Part shown: one piece after another, positions 1 through 6,649 of the stretch
Layout: each line of letters begins with the position of its first letter
How positions within the stretch are numbered: position 1 is the stretch's first letter
Assembly (NCBI GenBank): GCA_947462515.1
Contig: CANHPJ010000057.1
Span: forward strand, 1 to 8,133
Reading direction: 5' to 3'
From: Bacteroidota bacterium
Lineage (GTDB): Bacteria; Bacteroidota; Bacteroidia; JACCXN01
DNA: 8,133 bases
Translations under genes and position numbers: made by a program
The notes under the pieces: model-generated
Database searches by the model: none
The model's input: only the letters and a program-made list of their open reading frames with translations
Told to the model about the DNA's origin: nothing

Positions 1-46
1 CACTTGAAGCACCCGTTATTAATGCTACAGACTTAAAAACACTCAT
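1..46 (-). CDS. Short-chain dehydrogenase/reductase (SDR), N-terminal fragment cut by window edge
   Basis: Reading the minus strand from the ATG at 46 gives MSVFKSVALITGASS and then the first base of a G-starting codon at the window edge. The run VALITGASS(G) is the start of the classical SDR Rossmann fold: a first beta strand, then the TGxxxGxG cofactor loop that binds NAD(P)(H). Only 15 codons are present, so substrate and subfamily (for example fabG-like 3-oxoacyl reductase or another oxidoreductase) cannot be determined. It lies 106 nt downstream of the amidohydrolase on the same strand, so co-transcription is possible, although a weak terminator-like stem lies between them. No Shine-Dalgarno sequence precedes the ATG. 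The plus strand also has an open frame here that ends at 71, but the SDR motif makes the minus strand the convincing reading. Confidence 0.82.
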   Translation of the reverse strand, partial: MSVFKSVALITGASS

Positions 47-69
47 ATATTTTAAAATTTCAACTATTT

Positions 70-117
70 AAAAAATTAAGCTCAATCTAAAATTACTAGA
101 ATAGCAATTTAGCTTAA
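70..117 (-). terminator. Weak terminator-like stem after the amidohydrolase gene
   Basis: On the minus strand a 7-bp inverted repeat, TTAAGCT (117-111) and AGCTTAA (82-76), is followed directly by six T residues (75-70). A further short AAATT/AATTT pairing inside the loop may extend the stem across a bulge. It lies between the amidohydrolase stop and the SDR start. The stem is short and AT-rich, so it may terminate poorly or only partially. Confidence 0.3.
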
Positions 118-152
118 AAAATTAAAAATAATAACAAATCTCAAAGGGAATA

Positions 153-1601
153 TCATTTCCTTTTTACTAGCCTACCTCTACTAATAATCAATTCCGGATT
201 TTTAACCAAATCTAATCTCTCCAATGGATTTCCATTTATTAAAAGTAAGTCCGCCTTATAATTAACATCAACAAAACCAAAATCAGGTTTATCAAGAAAC
301 AATTTAGAATTCCCAAAAGTCGCACCTTTCAGAATCTGATAAGGACTAAGACCATATTCTTGCAATAATTCCATTTCCCTGTAATAATTACTTCCTGCAT
401 AAGTGCCAGGTAATGAGCTATCTGTACCAATCGAGATTTTAACTCCTTTTTGAGTAAGTAAATCAAAATTATACTTCAAAAAAGAATGTTTACTCGCGAC
501 ATCATCAAAAAATGCAGAAAAAGCGTTGATGTTTTTATGCGAATAAAAAGTATTAGTAGATTGAAAAAAAAGTGGCTTGAGTATTTCCATCGGAACGAGT
601 ATAGAATCAAAGTGGCTTGGGACAAAAGTTCCTTTACGAATGTCATTCACGTTATTAAAAGCAGCTAAAGTATAAATCATCGGAACTTTTGAATCTGCAA
701 TAAATTGGGCTTGCTCATGAGTAAGTTTACCTCTCCATATACCATGTGCCAATACATCTGCGCCAGCATTAATAGCATCAATTGCATTTTGAGGACTGCC
801 AACATGAACAAAAACCTTAAATCCAGCAAGATGTGACTCTTTAACCAACTCCTTTATCAAATCAAATGGCATTTGAGGAGAGCCGGGTGGAATTTCATCA
901 ACTATAATTTTGATATAATCAACATTTAATTTTTTGTATTTTATGACCAGATTTTTAGCCTCCTCGGGCTTATTTATAGTAGTATAAATTATATTGACCA
1001 TTTTATTTAATGGCCAATAAAGCAATTCCTTGGTCAATGGGATTGGATGACTATTTTTGACTGTGATAGGAATATGCGTATGAAATATATCAGGGCCAGG
1101 GAATTTACCTTGGGCAATTTTTTTCTTAAAGCTTTCAAGACTGGTAGATATACCACCCAAATCATATATTGTAGTTATGCCAGAGTATAAGTATGCTGAA
1201 AGATTATATGCTTCATTGCCTTTGTAATTATCCCAAGGAAGGGAGCCGCTGCCGCTCAAATGCACATGAGCATCAATCAAACCAGGCATAAGAGTTTTAT
1301 CTGTCCCGTCAATACTATAAACTTCTTTACTTGTTATGGGCACTGAATCACTTATAGATTGAATAAGTCCCTTTTTTAAGTAAACATGCTTATTTTTAAT
1401 CAGCATACTATCAGTTCCATTGAAAATATTGACATTTCGAATCAAAACATCTACATAATCTTTTTCGAAAGAAACCATGCCTTCTTTTGAAACGCGAGGG
1501 GTGCAGGACAAAACAATAATACTTAAAAGTAATCCAATTATTTTTTTGTGTTTTCTCATCATTTCATTGAAGTTCACACTGACGTTAAATTGGAAAAACA
1601 T
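153..1601 (-). CDS. Amidohydrolase-family lipoprotein (imidazolonepropionase-like metal-dependent hydrolase)
   Basis: This 482-residue protein has the full metal-binding set of the amidohydrolase superfamily. It shows PGLIDAHVHL with H112 and H114, a candidate carboxylated lysine K231 in DYIKII, H266 in VFVHVG, H286 in VLAHG, and the catalytic D394 in IGTDS. The C-terminus has the usual closing beta segment (ADLLLINGNPL, then ISRGRLV). Members hydrolyse amide or related C-N bonds, for example in peptides, cyclic imides or imidazolones; the substrate here is unknown. Residues 16-33 form a lipoprotein signal (KHKK, a hydrophobic stretch, then VLSC with lipidation at C33), so it should be membrane-anchored on the periplasmic side. 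No acidic surface-export signal follows the cysteine. The start is uncertain. The ATG at 1601 is preceded by AAGGAAAAG, a plausible ribosome site, but a start at M14 or M15 (1562 or 1559) gives a more normal signal peptide. Confidence 0.9.
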   Translation of the reverse strand: MFFQFNVSVNFNEMMRKHKKIIGLLLSIIVLSCTPRVSKEGMVSFEKDYVDVLIRNVNIFNGTDSMLIKNKHVYLKKGLIQSISDSVPITSKEVYSIDGTDKTLMPGLIDAHVHLSGSGSLPWDNYKGNEAYNLSAYLYSGITTIYDLGGISTSLESFKKKIAQGKFPGPDIFHTHIPITVKNSHPIPLTKELLYWPLNKMVNIIYTTINKPEEAKNLVIKYKKLNVDYIKIIVDEIPPGSPQMPFDLIKELVKESHLAGFKVFVHVGSPQNAIDAINAGADVLAHGIWRGKLTHEQAQFIADSKVPMIYTLAAFNNVNDIRKGTFVPSHFDSILVPMEILKPLFFQSTNTFYSHKNINAFSAFFDDVASKHSFLKYNFDLLTQKGVKISIGTDSSLPGTYAGSNYYREMELLQEYGLSPYQILKGATFGNSKLFLDKPDFGFVDVNYKADLLLINGNPLERLDLVKNPELIISRGRLVKRK

Positions 1602-1888
1602 CTCTTTTCCTTATAATAAGAGTCACAAAAGGCAAGCCAAATAAAACAAAGAAAAGTAAGTCAGTAACTGCTGTTTTTTAATACAAGCGATCATGAATAT
1701 TGCTTTTGAAAAATTAAATATTGGCATCTCTATACTTTAAAAACTTGCTTTTTATTCAATATGGTAGGTTAGATTGCAAATCTGATTATTTCAAAAAATA
1801 AATTAATGTGTAGTGGTTTTTTTCCTGCAATTTAAAATTGGAATAAAAATGGCACTGTAACTCATAATTAAATGATGTATCGGTAAAA
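1602..1888. promoter_or_regulatory. Divergent intergenic spacer (amidohydrolase / mla operon promoters)
   Basis: These 287 bp separate two divergent transcription units, so both promoters should lie here. I see no gene. For the mla side, TAAAATTG at 1833-1840 is one mismatch from the Bacteroidota -7 motif TAnnTTTG, but no matching TTG element sits at the right distance upstream, so it is only a weak candidate. For the amidohydrolase side no CAAAnnTA (reverse complement of the motif) was found. A small dyad AGATT-GCA-AATCT lies at 1771-1783; its role is unknown. Confidence 0.35.
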
Positions 1889-2656
1889 ATGGAAACACCA
1901 GCATGGAAAGAATTTATAATTGAGACCGCTGAAATATCAAGATTTTCTGGTCGTTTCTTTAAGGAATGCTTCAGGCCACGCTATGAGATCTCAGAATTTT
2001 TAAGACAATGTTATTTTGTTGGATATAAATCATTAGCTTTAGTAGCAATCACCGCATTTATAATTGGTTTGGTGATAACGATTCAATCTAGACCGACACT
2101 GGTTGAATTCGGCGCAGAAGCATGGCTTCCAAAAATGGTTTCATTGTCATTAATCCGCGAAATTTCACCTATGGTTACTGCATTGATATGTGCGGGAAAG
2201 GTAGGGTCTGGAATGGGTGCTGAATTAGGATCAATGAGAGTGACCGAGCAAATTGATGCCATGGAAGTCTCAGGAACGAATCCATTTAAATATTTAGTGG
2301 TTACCAGGGTATTTGCTACCACATTAATGATCCCGGTATTAGCTGTTTTAGCAGATGCCATAGCACTTTATGGCGCATATCTTGGGGCGAATATTCGCGC
2401 AACATGGAGCTGGAATCTTTATTGGAATGTCGTTTTTGACACACTTGTTTATGGTGATCTGGTTCCTTCAATATTAAAAACCTTCTTTTTCGGGTTTTCA
2501 ATCGGAATTATTGGTTGCTATAAAGGTTTTTTTACCAGCCATGGAACAGAAGGTGTTGGACATGCAGCAAATTCCTCCGTGGTAATAAGTTCACTAATCA
2601 TATTTCTGTTAGATTTAATTGCAGTACAAATAATTGATCTTATGGGACTTACGTAA
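1889..2656 (+). CDS. mlaE: MlaE-family ABC transporter permease (phospholipid transport)
   Basis: This 255-residue polytopic inner-membrane protein is the permease of the Mla phospholipid ABC transporter. It shows the conserved MlaE/TGD1 core: SLIREISPMVTALI at 87-100, AGKVGSGMGAELGSM at 102-116, and the diagnostic E-x-x-DA-x-x-x-x-G motif, here EQIDAMEVSG (120-129). Hydrophobic segments lie near 48-67, 141-167, 191-210 and 230-253. Length and domain order are normal for the family. The ATG at 1889 is chosen because the N-terminal amphipathic stretch before the first membrane segment matches family layout; no Shine-Dalgarno sequence is visible. It is the first gene of a tight operon with the ATPase (44 nt downstream) and the MCE-domain protein. 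In the family, the permease dimer forms the channel for lipids delivered to or taken from the MlaD ring. The direction of transport cannot be told from sequence. Confidence 0.94.
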   Translation: METPAWKEFIIETAEISRFSGRFFKECFRPRYEISEFLRQCYFVGYKSLALVAITAFIIGLVITIQSRPTLVEFGAEAWLPKMVSLSLIREISPMVTALICAGKVGSGMGAELGSMRVTEQIDAMEVSGTNPFKYLVVTRVFATTLMIPVLAVLADAIALYGAYLGANIRATWSWNLYWNVVFDTLVYGDLVPSILKTFFFGFSIGIIGCYKGFFTSHGTEGVGHAANSSVVISSLIIFLLDLIAVQIIDLMGLT

Positions 2657-2700
2657 ACTAAATAAAAATAAAATATCATAAAGAAATAAAAAAATCACAT

Positions 2701-3429
2701 ATGGAAAATGTCATTTCTGTTGAACTATTGAACAAGGGTTTTGACGAAAATCAGGTATTACAAAACTTCAGTGCGAATCTCTACAGAGGAGAAAATCTTG
2801 CCATTTTGGGCAGATCGGGTTCGGGAAAATCAGTTTTAATAAAATGTATTATAGGATTGATGAAGCCCGATTCAGGAATTATAAAAGTCTTGGGTAACGA
2901 GATAACGAAATTAAACGGTGGGGAATTAGACAAAATAAGAGCTAAAGTGGGTTTTTTATTCCAAAGCAATGCGCTGTATGACTCTATGACAGTGAGAGAA
3001 AACATTTTATTCCCATTGAGGCGACACACAAAAAACAAAACAAAAAAAGAAATAAATGAACTAATAATGGAAGCGTTAACCAATGTCGGGTTGGCACATA
3101 CCATAAACATGATGCCTTCGGAGCTTTCAGGAGGAATGAAAAAAAGAATTTCGCTTGCAAGAACGTTAATCTTAAAGCCAGAAATTATTTTGTATGATGA
3201 ACCGACAACTGGATTGGATCCAATTACAGGAAAGGAAATAAGTAAGTTAATCTTGGAAATTCAAAAGAAGTACAATACATCAGCCATGATTATTTCGCAC
3301 GATATGAAAAACATCAAAATAACTTCAAATAGGATAATAGTGCTAATTGATGGGAAATGTCACACAGAGGGCAAATACGAAGAGCTTGAAAAATCTAATG
3401 ACGAAAAAATAAAACTCTTTTTTGAATAG
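2701..3429 (+). CDS. mlaF: MlaF-family ABC transporter ATP-binding protein
   Basis: This 242-residue cytoplasmic ATPase powers the Mla lipid transporter. All ABC motifs are intact: Walker A GRSGSGKS (37-44), Q-loop Q88 in FLFQSNALYDSMTV, signature LSGGMKKR (142-149), Walker B IILYDE (162-167, catalytic E167), D-loop GLD (171-173) and switch H200 in IISHD. The sequence FQSNALYDSMTVRENI after the Q-loop and the LSGGMKKR signature are typical of the Mla/Ttg2A group rather than of amino-acid or drug exporters. It follows mlaE by 44 nt with no terminator between and ends only 4 nt before the ATG of mlaD, so the three are surely co-transcribed. The start codon lies in CATATG with no Shine-Dalgarno sequence, as is common in Bacteroidota. 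Confidence 0.95.
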   Translation: MENVISVELLNKGFDENQVLQNFSANLYRGENLAILGRSGSGKSVLIKCIIGLMKPDSGIIKVLGNEITKLNGGELDKIRAKVGFLFQSNALYDSMTVRENILFPLRRHTKNKTKKEINELIMEALTNVGLAHTINMMPSELSGGMKKRISLARTLILKPEIILYDEPTTGLDPITGKEISKLILEIQKKYNTSAMIISHDMKNIKITSNRIIVLIDGKCHTEGKYEELEKSNDEKIKLFFE

Positions 3430-3433
3430 ACAT

Positions 3434-4411
3434 ATGGAAAGCGAGGCATCAAGAAATGTTAAATTGGGAATTTTTGTTTTGAGTGGTTTAACGCTACTGA
3501 TTTTTTCATTATATATCATAGGTAAAAACAAAAACATTTTTGAATCTACAATTTCTATCCATGCTAAATTTTATAATACAAGTGGTCTAATGACCGGGGA
3601 TAATGTTAGACTTATGGGCATCAATATTGGTACGGTAAAAAAAATCGAATTACTGAGCGACACCATCGTGGACGTGGAGATGATAATCAACAAAAATGCT
3701 TCTAGTTTTATTAAAAACAACAGTGTAGCTAAGATTGGCACCGATGGGTTAATGGGGAATAGGCTTGTAAACATTGAGCCTGTGACTGAAAATTCAGAAT
3801 TGATTGAAGATGGTGATCAATTGCCAACCTATAAAGCCATTGAAACATCCGAAATGCTTGAGACATTATTTGCAACAAACGAAAACATCAATGCCATTTC
3901 TTTCGATATAAAAGAAATAAGTGCCAAAATAAACAGTGAAAATTCCATGTGGAATATCCTATCTGATACCATTTTGAGAAACGACTTAAAAGCAACAATT
4001 GTCAGCATAAAAAACACAGGAAATAACACTGCACTTTTAAGCAAAAATTTAAATGAAATCACCCATGGAATAAAATCAGGAAAAGGTGTTTTTGGAATGC
4101 TGATAAATGACAACACTTTAACAGAAAATATAAAATCAAGTATGGCGAATTTAAAAAGCAGTTCCTATGAATTAAAAGATGTGACTAAAAATCTAAATGT
4201 AATGAGCAATAAAATTATAAAGTCAGAGGGAAGTATAGGAATGGCACTCAACGACACCAGTTTTGCAAATAACATGAGTGCTACCATGAAAAACCTGAAT
4301 CAGGGATCTGCTTTGTTTTCAGAAAATATGGAGGCATTAAAACATAATTTCTTCTTAAAATCATATTTCAAGAAAAAAGAAAAAAACAAGTCTAAGGCAG
4401 GATGTGATTAG
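3434..4411 (+). CDS. mlaD: MlaD-family MCE-domain lipid-binding protein
   Basis: This is the membrane-anchored periplasmic component of the transporter. The 325 residues comprise a short cytoplasmic N-terminus, one membrane helix (about 12-30), and an MCE domain (about 36-118) with typical stretches FYNTSGLMTGDNVRLMGINI and IGTDGLMGNRLVNIEP. A long, mostly helical C-terminal region (about 135-305) ends in a basic tail (ALKHNFFLKSYFKKK, then lysines). In the family, MCE domains form a hexameric ring with a hydrophobic pore through which lipid passes between the permease and outer partners. The ATG at 3434 is preferred over an in-frame TTG at 3422, which would overlap mlaF; the ATG leaves a 4-nt gap and gives the usual short N-terminus before the helix. 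No periplasmic shuttle (MlaC), STAS protein (MlaB) or MlaA gene follows. The C-terminal region contains three degenerate copies of a module of about 45 residues. Confidence 0.93.
   Translation: MESEASRNVKLGIFVLSGLTLLIFSLYIIGKNKNIFESTISIHAKFYNTSGLMTGDNVRLMGINIGTVKKIELLSDTIVDVEMIINKNASSFIKNNSVAKIGTDGLMGNRLVNIEPVTENSELIEDGDQLPTYKAIETSEMLETLFATNENINAISFDIKEISAKINSENSMWNILSDTILRNDLKATIVSIKNTGNNTALLSKNLNEITHGIKSGKGVFGMLINDNTLTENIKSSMANLKSSSYELKDVTKNLNVMSNKIIKSEGSIGMALNDTSFANNMSATMKNLNQGSALFSENMEALKHNFFLKSYFKKKEKNKSKAGCD
3929..4348 (+). repeat. Three degenerate ~45-residue repeats in the MlaD C-terminal region
   Basis: Residues 166-212, 213-261 and 262-305 of MlaD (numbered from the ATG at 3434) align by eye. 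Each starts with I-x-S, then has a small hydrophobic block with an L-x-D or L-N-D centre (WNILSDTIL, GMLINDNTL, GMALNDTSF), then N-x-x-x-x-T/S-M/I-x-x-L/I-K/N and a helical stretch ending in N-L-N or N-M-E. The 'G-x-L-x-x-D' element resembles one found in the helical tails of many MCE proteins. The repetition is at protein level, not close DNA duplication. Confidence 0.55.
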
Positions 4412-4467
4412 AAAAATGCAATCCGCATATTTCATTAATAATTTTATAAATAACCAATTCTTTCGAG

Positions 4468-4498
4468 TTATAAAAACCTTAGACTATGGTTTTTATAA
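4468..4498 (+). terminator. Likely terminator of the mla operon
   Basis: A perfect 11-bp inverted repeat, TTATAAAAACC (4468-4478) and GGTTTTTATAA (4488-4498), encloses a 9-nt loop and starts 56 nt after the mlaD stop. The T run is inside the 3' arm rather than after it, so this is an AT-rich, non-canonical terminator. Its place between convergent genes supports the role. Confidence 0.5.
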
Positions 4499-4545
4499 GC
4501 GATCATATTGAATATTTTAATCCAATTAGCTCTGGAGTTTTTAGA

Positions 4546-4579
4546 TTGAATAAATCTACGAAAACCTGAATTTATTCAA
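4546..4579. repeat. 10-bp inverted repeat in the convergent mla/desaturase spacer
   Basis: TTGAATAAAT (4546-4555) and ATTTATTCAA (4570-4579) are perfect reverse complements with a 14-nt loop. No T tract follows on either strand, so it is not a standard intrinsic terminator. It could form an RNA 3'-end hairpin for the desaturase message, whose stop lies 58 nt away on the minus strand. Confidence 0.4.
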
Positions 4580-4637
4580 GAATACTTAGTCTTATTAAAA
4601 CTCTCCTCTGATTAAAAACAATCTTAAAAATCTTAAT

Positions 4638-5726
4638 TTATTTGGTGATACCGGTACCCAACAATTTTAGCATTTTAGCATGATCCAACAAAGCCCCAAA
4701 AAATGTAGGATTTGAATGGTAAGGAACACCATATTCTTCAGCAGTTTGTTTTACAATTTCCGAAATGTCTTTATAATGGACGTGGCAAATTCCAGGAAAC
4801 AAATGATGTTCAATTTGAAAATTCAATCCACCTACAAACCAACTGAACCATTTACTTTTGGGAGCAAAATTCGTTGTATTCAAAAATTGATGTATGGCCC
4901 AGTTATTTTCAATTTTCCCATCATTTGGCACAGGAAATTCAGATGTTTCCATAATATGAGCCGGCTGAAAAATACATGCTAGTATTAGTCCTGCTGTTAA
5001 ATGCATTATTAAATAGCCAAGAATTATTGTTGAAAATGAGACAGAAGTTAAATACCAGGGAAGAAAAAGTATATAAGAAAAATAAAATGTTTTTTGAAAT
5101 ATAAGCCATGTGATTTCTTTCTTTAAAGTAGTTCCCTGGCCTTTGAGTAGTCCCATTTTGTTATACTTGAGGGTTTGTTTTAAATCTTTTGCCAAGGACC
5201 AAAAAAGAGACATTAAACTATAGAAAAACCAAACATAATAGTGCTGATAGCGATGGTGTTTATAAAATTTATTTTGAGGAGAACACCTAAAAAATTTCTC
5301 GTGTGCAATGTCATCATCCAATCCATCTATATTAGTAAAAGTATGATGTAAAACATTATGCTGTATTTTCCAATTTACTGCAGAACCTCCCATAAAATCA
5401 AGGAGTCGACCCAAAACCATGTTTACATTTTTGCTATTGGAATAGGCTCCATGATTCGCATCATGCATGATAGATAAACCAATACCGGCCATCCCTAGTC
5501 CCATAATAAACCATAGTGATAAAAAAGTCCCCCCAGAATAAAGGTTAGTCAAAATAAAAACAAATGGCAGCAAGTATAGCAGCAGCATAAATACGGTTTT
5601 AACAACCATTTTGCTATTGCCCTTGGGAGATATATTGTGCTCAACAAAATGAGCGTTTACCCTATTTCTCATCGTAATAAAAAAATCGGATCGGTCTTTT
5701 TCTTGAAATCTTACGGGTTTAAACAT
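4638..5726 (-). CDS. Membrane fatty acid desaturase (front-end-type QxxHH histidine boxes, no cytochrome b5 domain)
   Basis: This 362-residue integral membrane di-iron enzyme introduces a double bond into acyl chains of lipids or acyl-CoA, using O2 and external electrons. Three histidine boxes are intact: HDANH (88-92), HNVLHH (123-128) and QIEHH (304-308). Glutamine in place of the first histidine of box 3 is the hallmark of the front-end (delta-5/delta-6-like) and related bacterial acyl desaturases. Membrane pairs fall near 43-60 plus 68-87 and 208-228 plus 232-254. No N-terminal cytochrome b5 domain is present, so electrons must come from a separate ferredoxin or cytochrome; no such gene is in the window. 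Regiospecificity cannot be deduced. Length is normal for bacterial homologues. It is a single-gene unit, convergent with mla and divergent from the DUF2461 gene. The ATG at 5726 opens the conserved N-terminus (FKPVRF). Confidence 0.93.
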   Translation of the reverse strand: MFKPVRFQEKDRSDFFITMRNRVNAHFVEHNISPKGNSKMVVKTVFMLLLYLLPFVFILTNLYSGGTFLSLWFIMGLGMAGIGLSIMHDANHGAYSNSKNVNMVLGRLLDFMGGSAVNWKIQHNVLHHTFTNIDGLDDDIAHEKFFRCSPQNKFYKHHRYQHYYVWFFYSLMSLFWSLAKDLKQTLKYNKMGLLKGQGTTLKKEITWLIFQKTFYFSYILFLPWYLTSVSFSTIILGYLIMHLTAGLILACIFQPAHIMETSEFPVPNDGKIENNWAIHQFLNTTNFAPKSKWFSWFVGGLNFQIEHHLFPGICHVHYKDISEIVKQTAEEYGVPYHSNPTFFGALLDHAKMLKLLGTGITK

Positions 5727-5804
5727 AATCAGTTACAATTTTAACGTGCAATTATAAGGATAAAAAAAGGATTTTATGCGATGTTAAGTTTAATAAAACC
5801 TTAC

Positions 5805-5833
5805 CAAACTAATAGTATTATAAACAAACTCAA
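5805..5833 (-). promoter_or_regulatory. Possible desaturase promoter (Bacteroidota -33/-7 type)
   Basis: On the minus strand TTG (5833-5831) is followed after 18 nt by TTAGTTTG (5812-5805), one mismatch from the Bacteroidota -7 consensus TAnnTTTG. It would give a leader of about 70 nt before the desaturase ATG. A second, weaker candidate closer to the gene is TATAATTG at 5756-5749. Neither can be proven from sequence. Confidence 0.3.
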
Positions 5834-5849
5834 CCCAAATTGTTTATAA
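5818..5849. promoter_or_regulatory. Perfect 10-bp dyad, possible operator upstream of the desaturase
   Basis: TTATAAACAA (5818-5827) and TTGTTTATAA (5840-5849) are exact reverse complements separated by 12 bp, so half-site centres are 22 bp apart, close to two helical turns. The dyad lies in the divergent spacer between the desaturase and DUF2461 genes and overlaps the -33/spacer of the proposed desaturase promoter, a position suited to a repressor or activator site. A hairpin in a transcript is the alternative. No regulator gene is adjacent. Confidence 0.4.
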
Positions 5850-5906
5850 CAAAGTGCATTTTCTTTAAAGGAAAGATTTAGTTTTACCTATGAAAATATT
5901 TTTAAA

Positions 5907-5914
5907 TAGATTTG
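5907..5914 (+). promoter_or_regulatory. -7 promoter element for the DUF2461 gene
   Basis: TAGATTTG matches the Bacteroidota -7 consensus TAnnTTTG exactly and lies 23 nt before the ATG at 5938, which would leave a short leader. A T-rich stretch (TTTT at 5882-5885) at about 21 nt upstream stands where the TTG element is expected but is not a clean match. Confidence 0.5.
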
Positions 5915-5937
5915 GCAAGAATTAACCTAGAAAAAGA

Positions 5938-6621
5938 ATGGCAAAAATATTACCCATAACACTTAATTTTTTAAACGAATTAACGACTAACAACAATCGC
6001 GATTGGTTTAACGAACAAAAGAAAAATTATTTATTTGCACATGAAAACTTAATTGAATTTGCTCAAGAACTGCTTTTAGAAATGAAAAAGCATGACAATA
6101 TTGAAACAGAGTCCGGTAAAAAGAGTCTCTTCAGAATATATAAGGACGTACGTTTTTCAGCAGACAAATCGCCCTATAAAACTCACATGAGTGGTTCATT
6201 TAAAAGGGCTACGAAACTATTGAGAGGTGGATATTATTTCCACATTCAACCAGGAGAGTCATTTATTGGAGGTGGTTTTTGGGGCCCTACATCGGAAGAT
6301 CTGAAAAGATTAAGACAAGAAATAGGAGAAAATCCTGAGGAATTGAGGCAAATTATTTCAGAAAAAAGCTTCCTTAATAACTTTGAAACCTTAAAGGGTG
6401 AAAAGGTAAAAACAGCTCCTAAAGGTTTTCAAAAAGACCACCCGGCAATAGATTTAATTAGGCACAAACAATTTTTGCTAATCAAATCATTCACTGATGA
6501 GGAAGTTTTAAACTCCGATTTTTTAAGCAAAGTAAATCATGGATTTAAAAGTATGAGACCATTTTTAAACTATATGAGTGAAATTCTCTCAACAGATTCG
6601 AATGGAGAATCCCTTTACTAA
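5938..6621 (+). CDS. DUF2461 (TIGR02453) family protein, function unknown
   Basis: This 227-residue soluble protein belongs to the DUF2461 family, widespread in bacteria and some fungi, with no established biochemical role. Family landmarks are present in order: an N-terminal FLNELTTNNNRDWF block (11-24), followed by FNEQKKNY; the strongly conserved LFRIYKDVRFSADKSPYKTH (64-83); GGYYFHIQPGESFIGGGFW (97-115), where the central beta core lies; and C-terminal APKGFQKDHPAIDLIRHKQF (160-179). Length matches the family (about 220-230). There is no signal peptide or membrane segment, so it should be cytoplasmic. It is a single-gene unit with its own -7 element upstream and a strong palindromic terminator 29 nt after the stop. 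Conserved Arg, Lys, Asp and His residues hint at a nucleotide or phosphate ligand, but that is speculation. Confidence 0.92.
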   Translation: MAKILPITLNFLNELTTNNNRDWFNEQKKNYLFAHENLIEFAQELLLEMKKHDNIETESGKKSLFRIYKDVRFSADKSPYKTHMSGSFKRATKLLRGGYYFHIQPGESFIGGGFWGPTSEDLKRLRQEIGENPEELRQIISEKSFLNNFETLKGEKVKTAPKGFQKDHPAIDLIRHKQFLLIKSFTDEEVLNSDFLSKVNHGFKSMRPFLNYMSEILSTDSNGESLY

Positions 6622-6649
6622 TCGTTGAAAAAGTAAACCTTTATAAAAC

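Noticed and set aside
3..71. Plus-strand open stretch at the left edge that reads like a protein C-terminus
   Set aside because: The opposite strand here encodes a clear SDR N-terminus with ATG and the TGASS motif, so the plus-strand frame is a shadow.
143..163. Hairpin AAAGGGAAT/ATTTCCTTT overlapping the amidohydrolase stop as a terminator
   Set aside because: The pairing is good only on the plus strand (via a G-T wobble); on the transcribed minus strand it has an A-C mismatch, and it includes coding sequence.
486..668. Plus-strand 60-codon frame inside the amidohydrolase gene
   Set aside because: It lies antisense to a well-supported gene and has no recognisable family features.
2781..3110. 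109-codon antisense frame within mlaF
   Set aside because: It is the mirror of the Walker A and Q-loop region of a confident ATPase; no independent evidence supports it.
3422..3433. TTG start for mlaD overlapping the end of mlaF
   Set aside because: The ATG at 3434 is in the same frame, gives the normal short N-terminus and a 4-nt gap; the TTG adds only four residues.
4412..4637. Possible small RNA in the mla/desaturase convergent spacer
   Set aside because: Two hairpins are present but no promoter-like element accompanies them; terminator roles explain them more simply.
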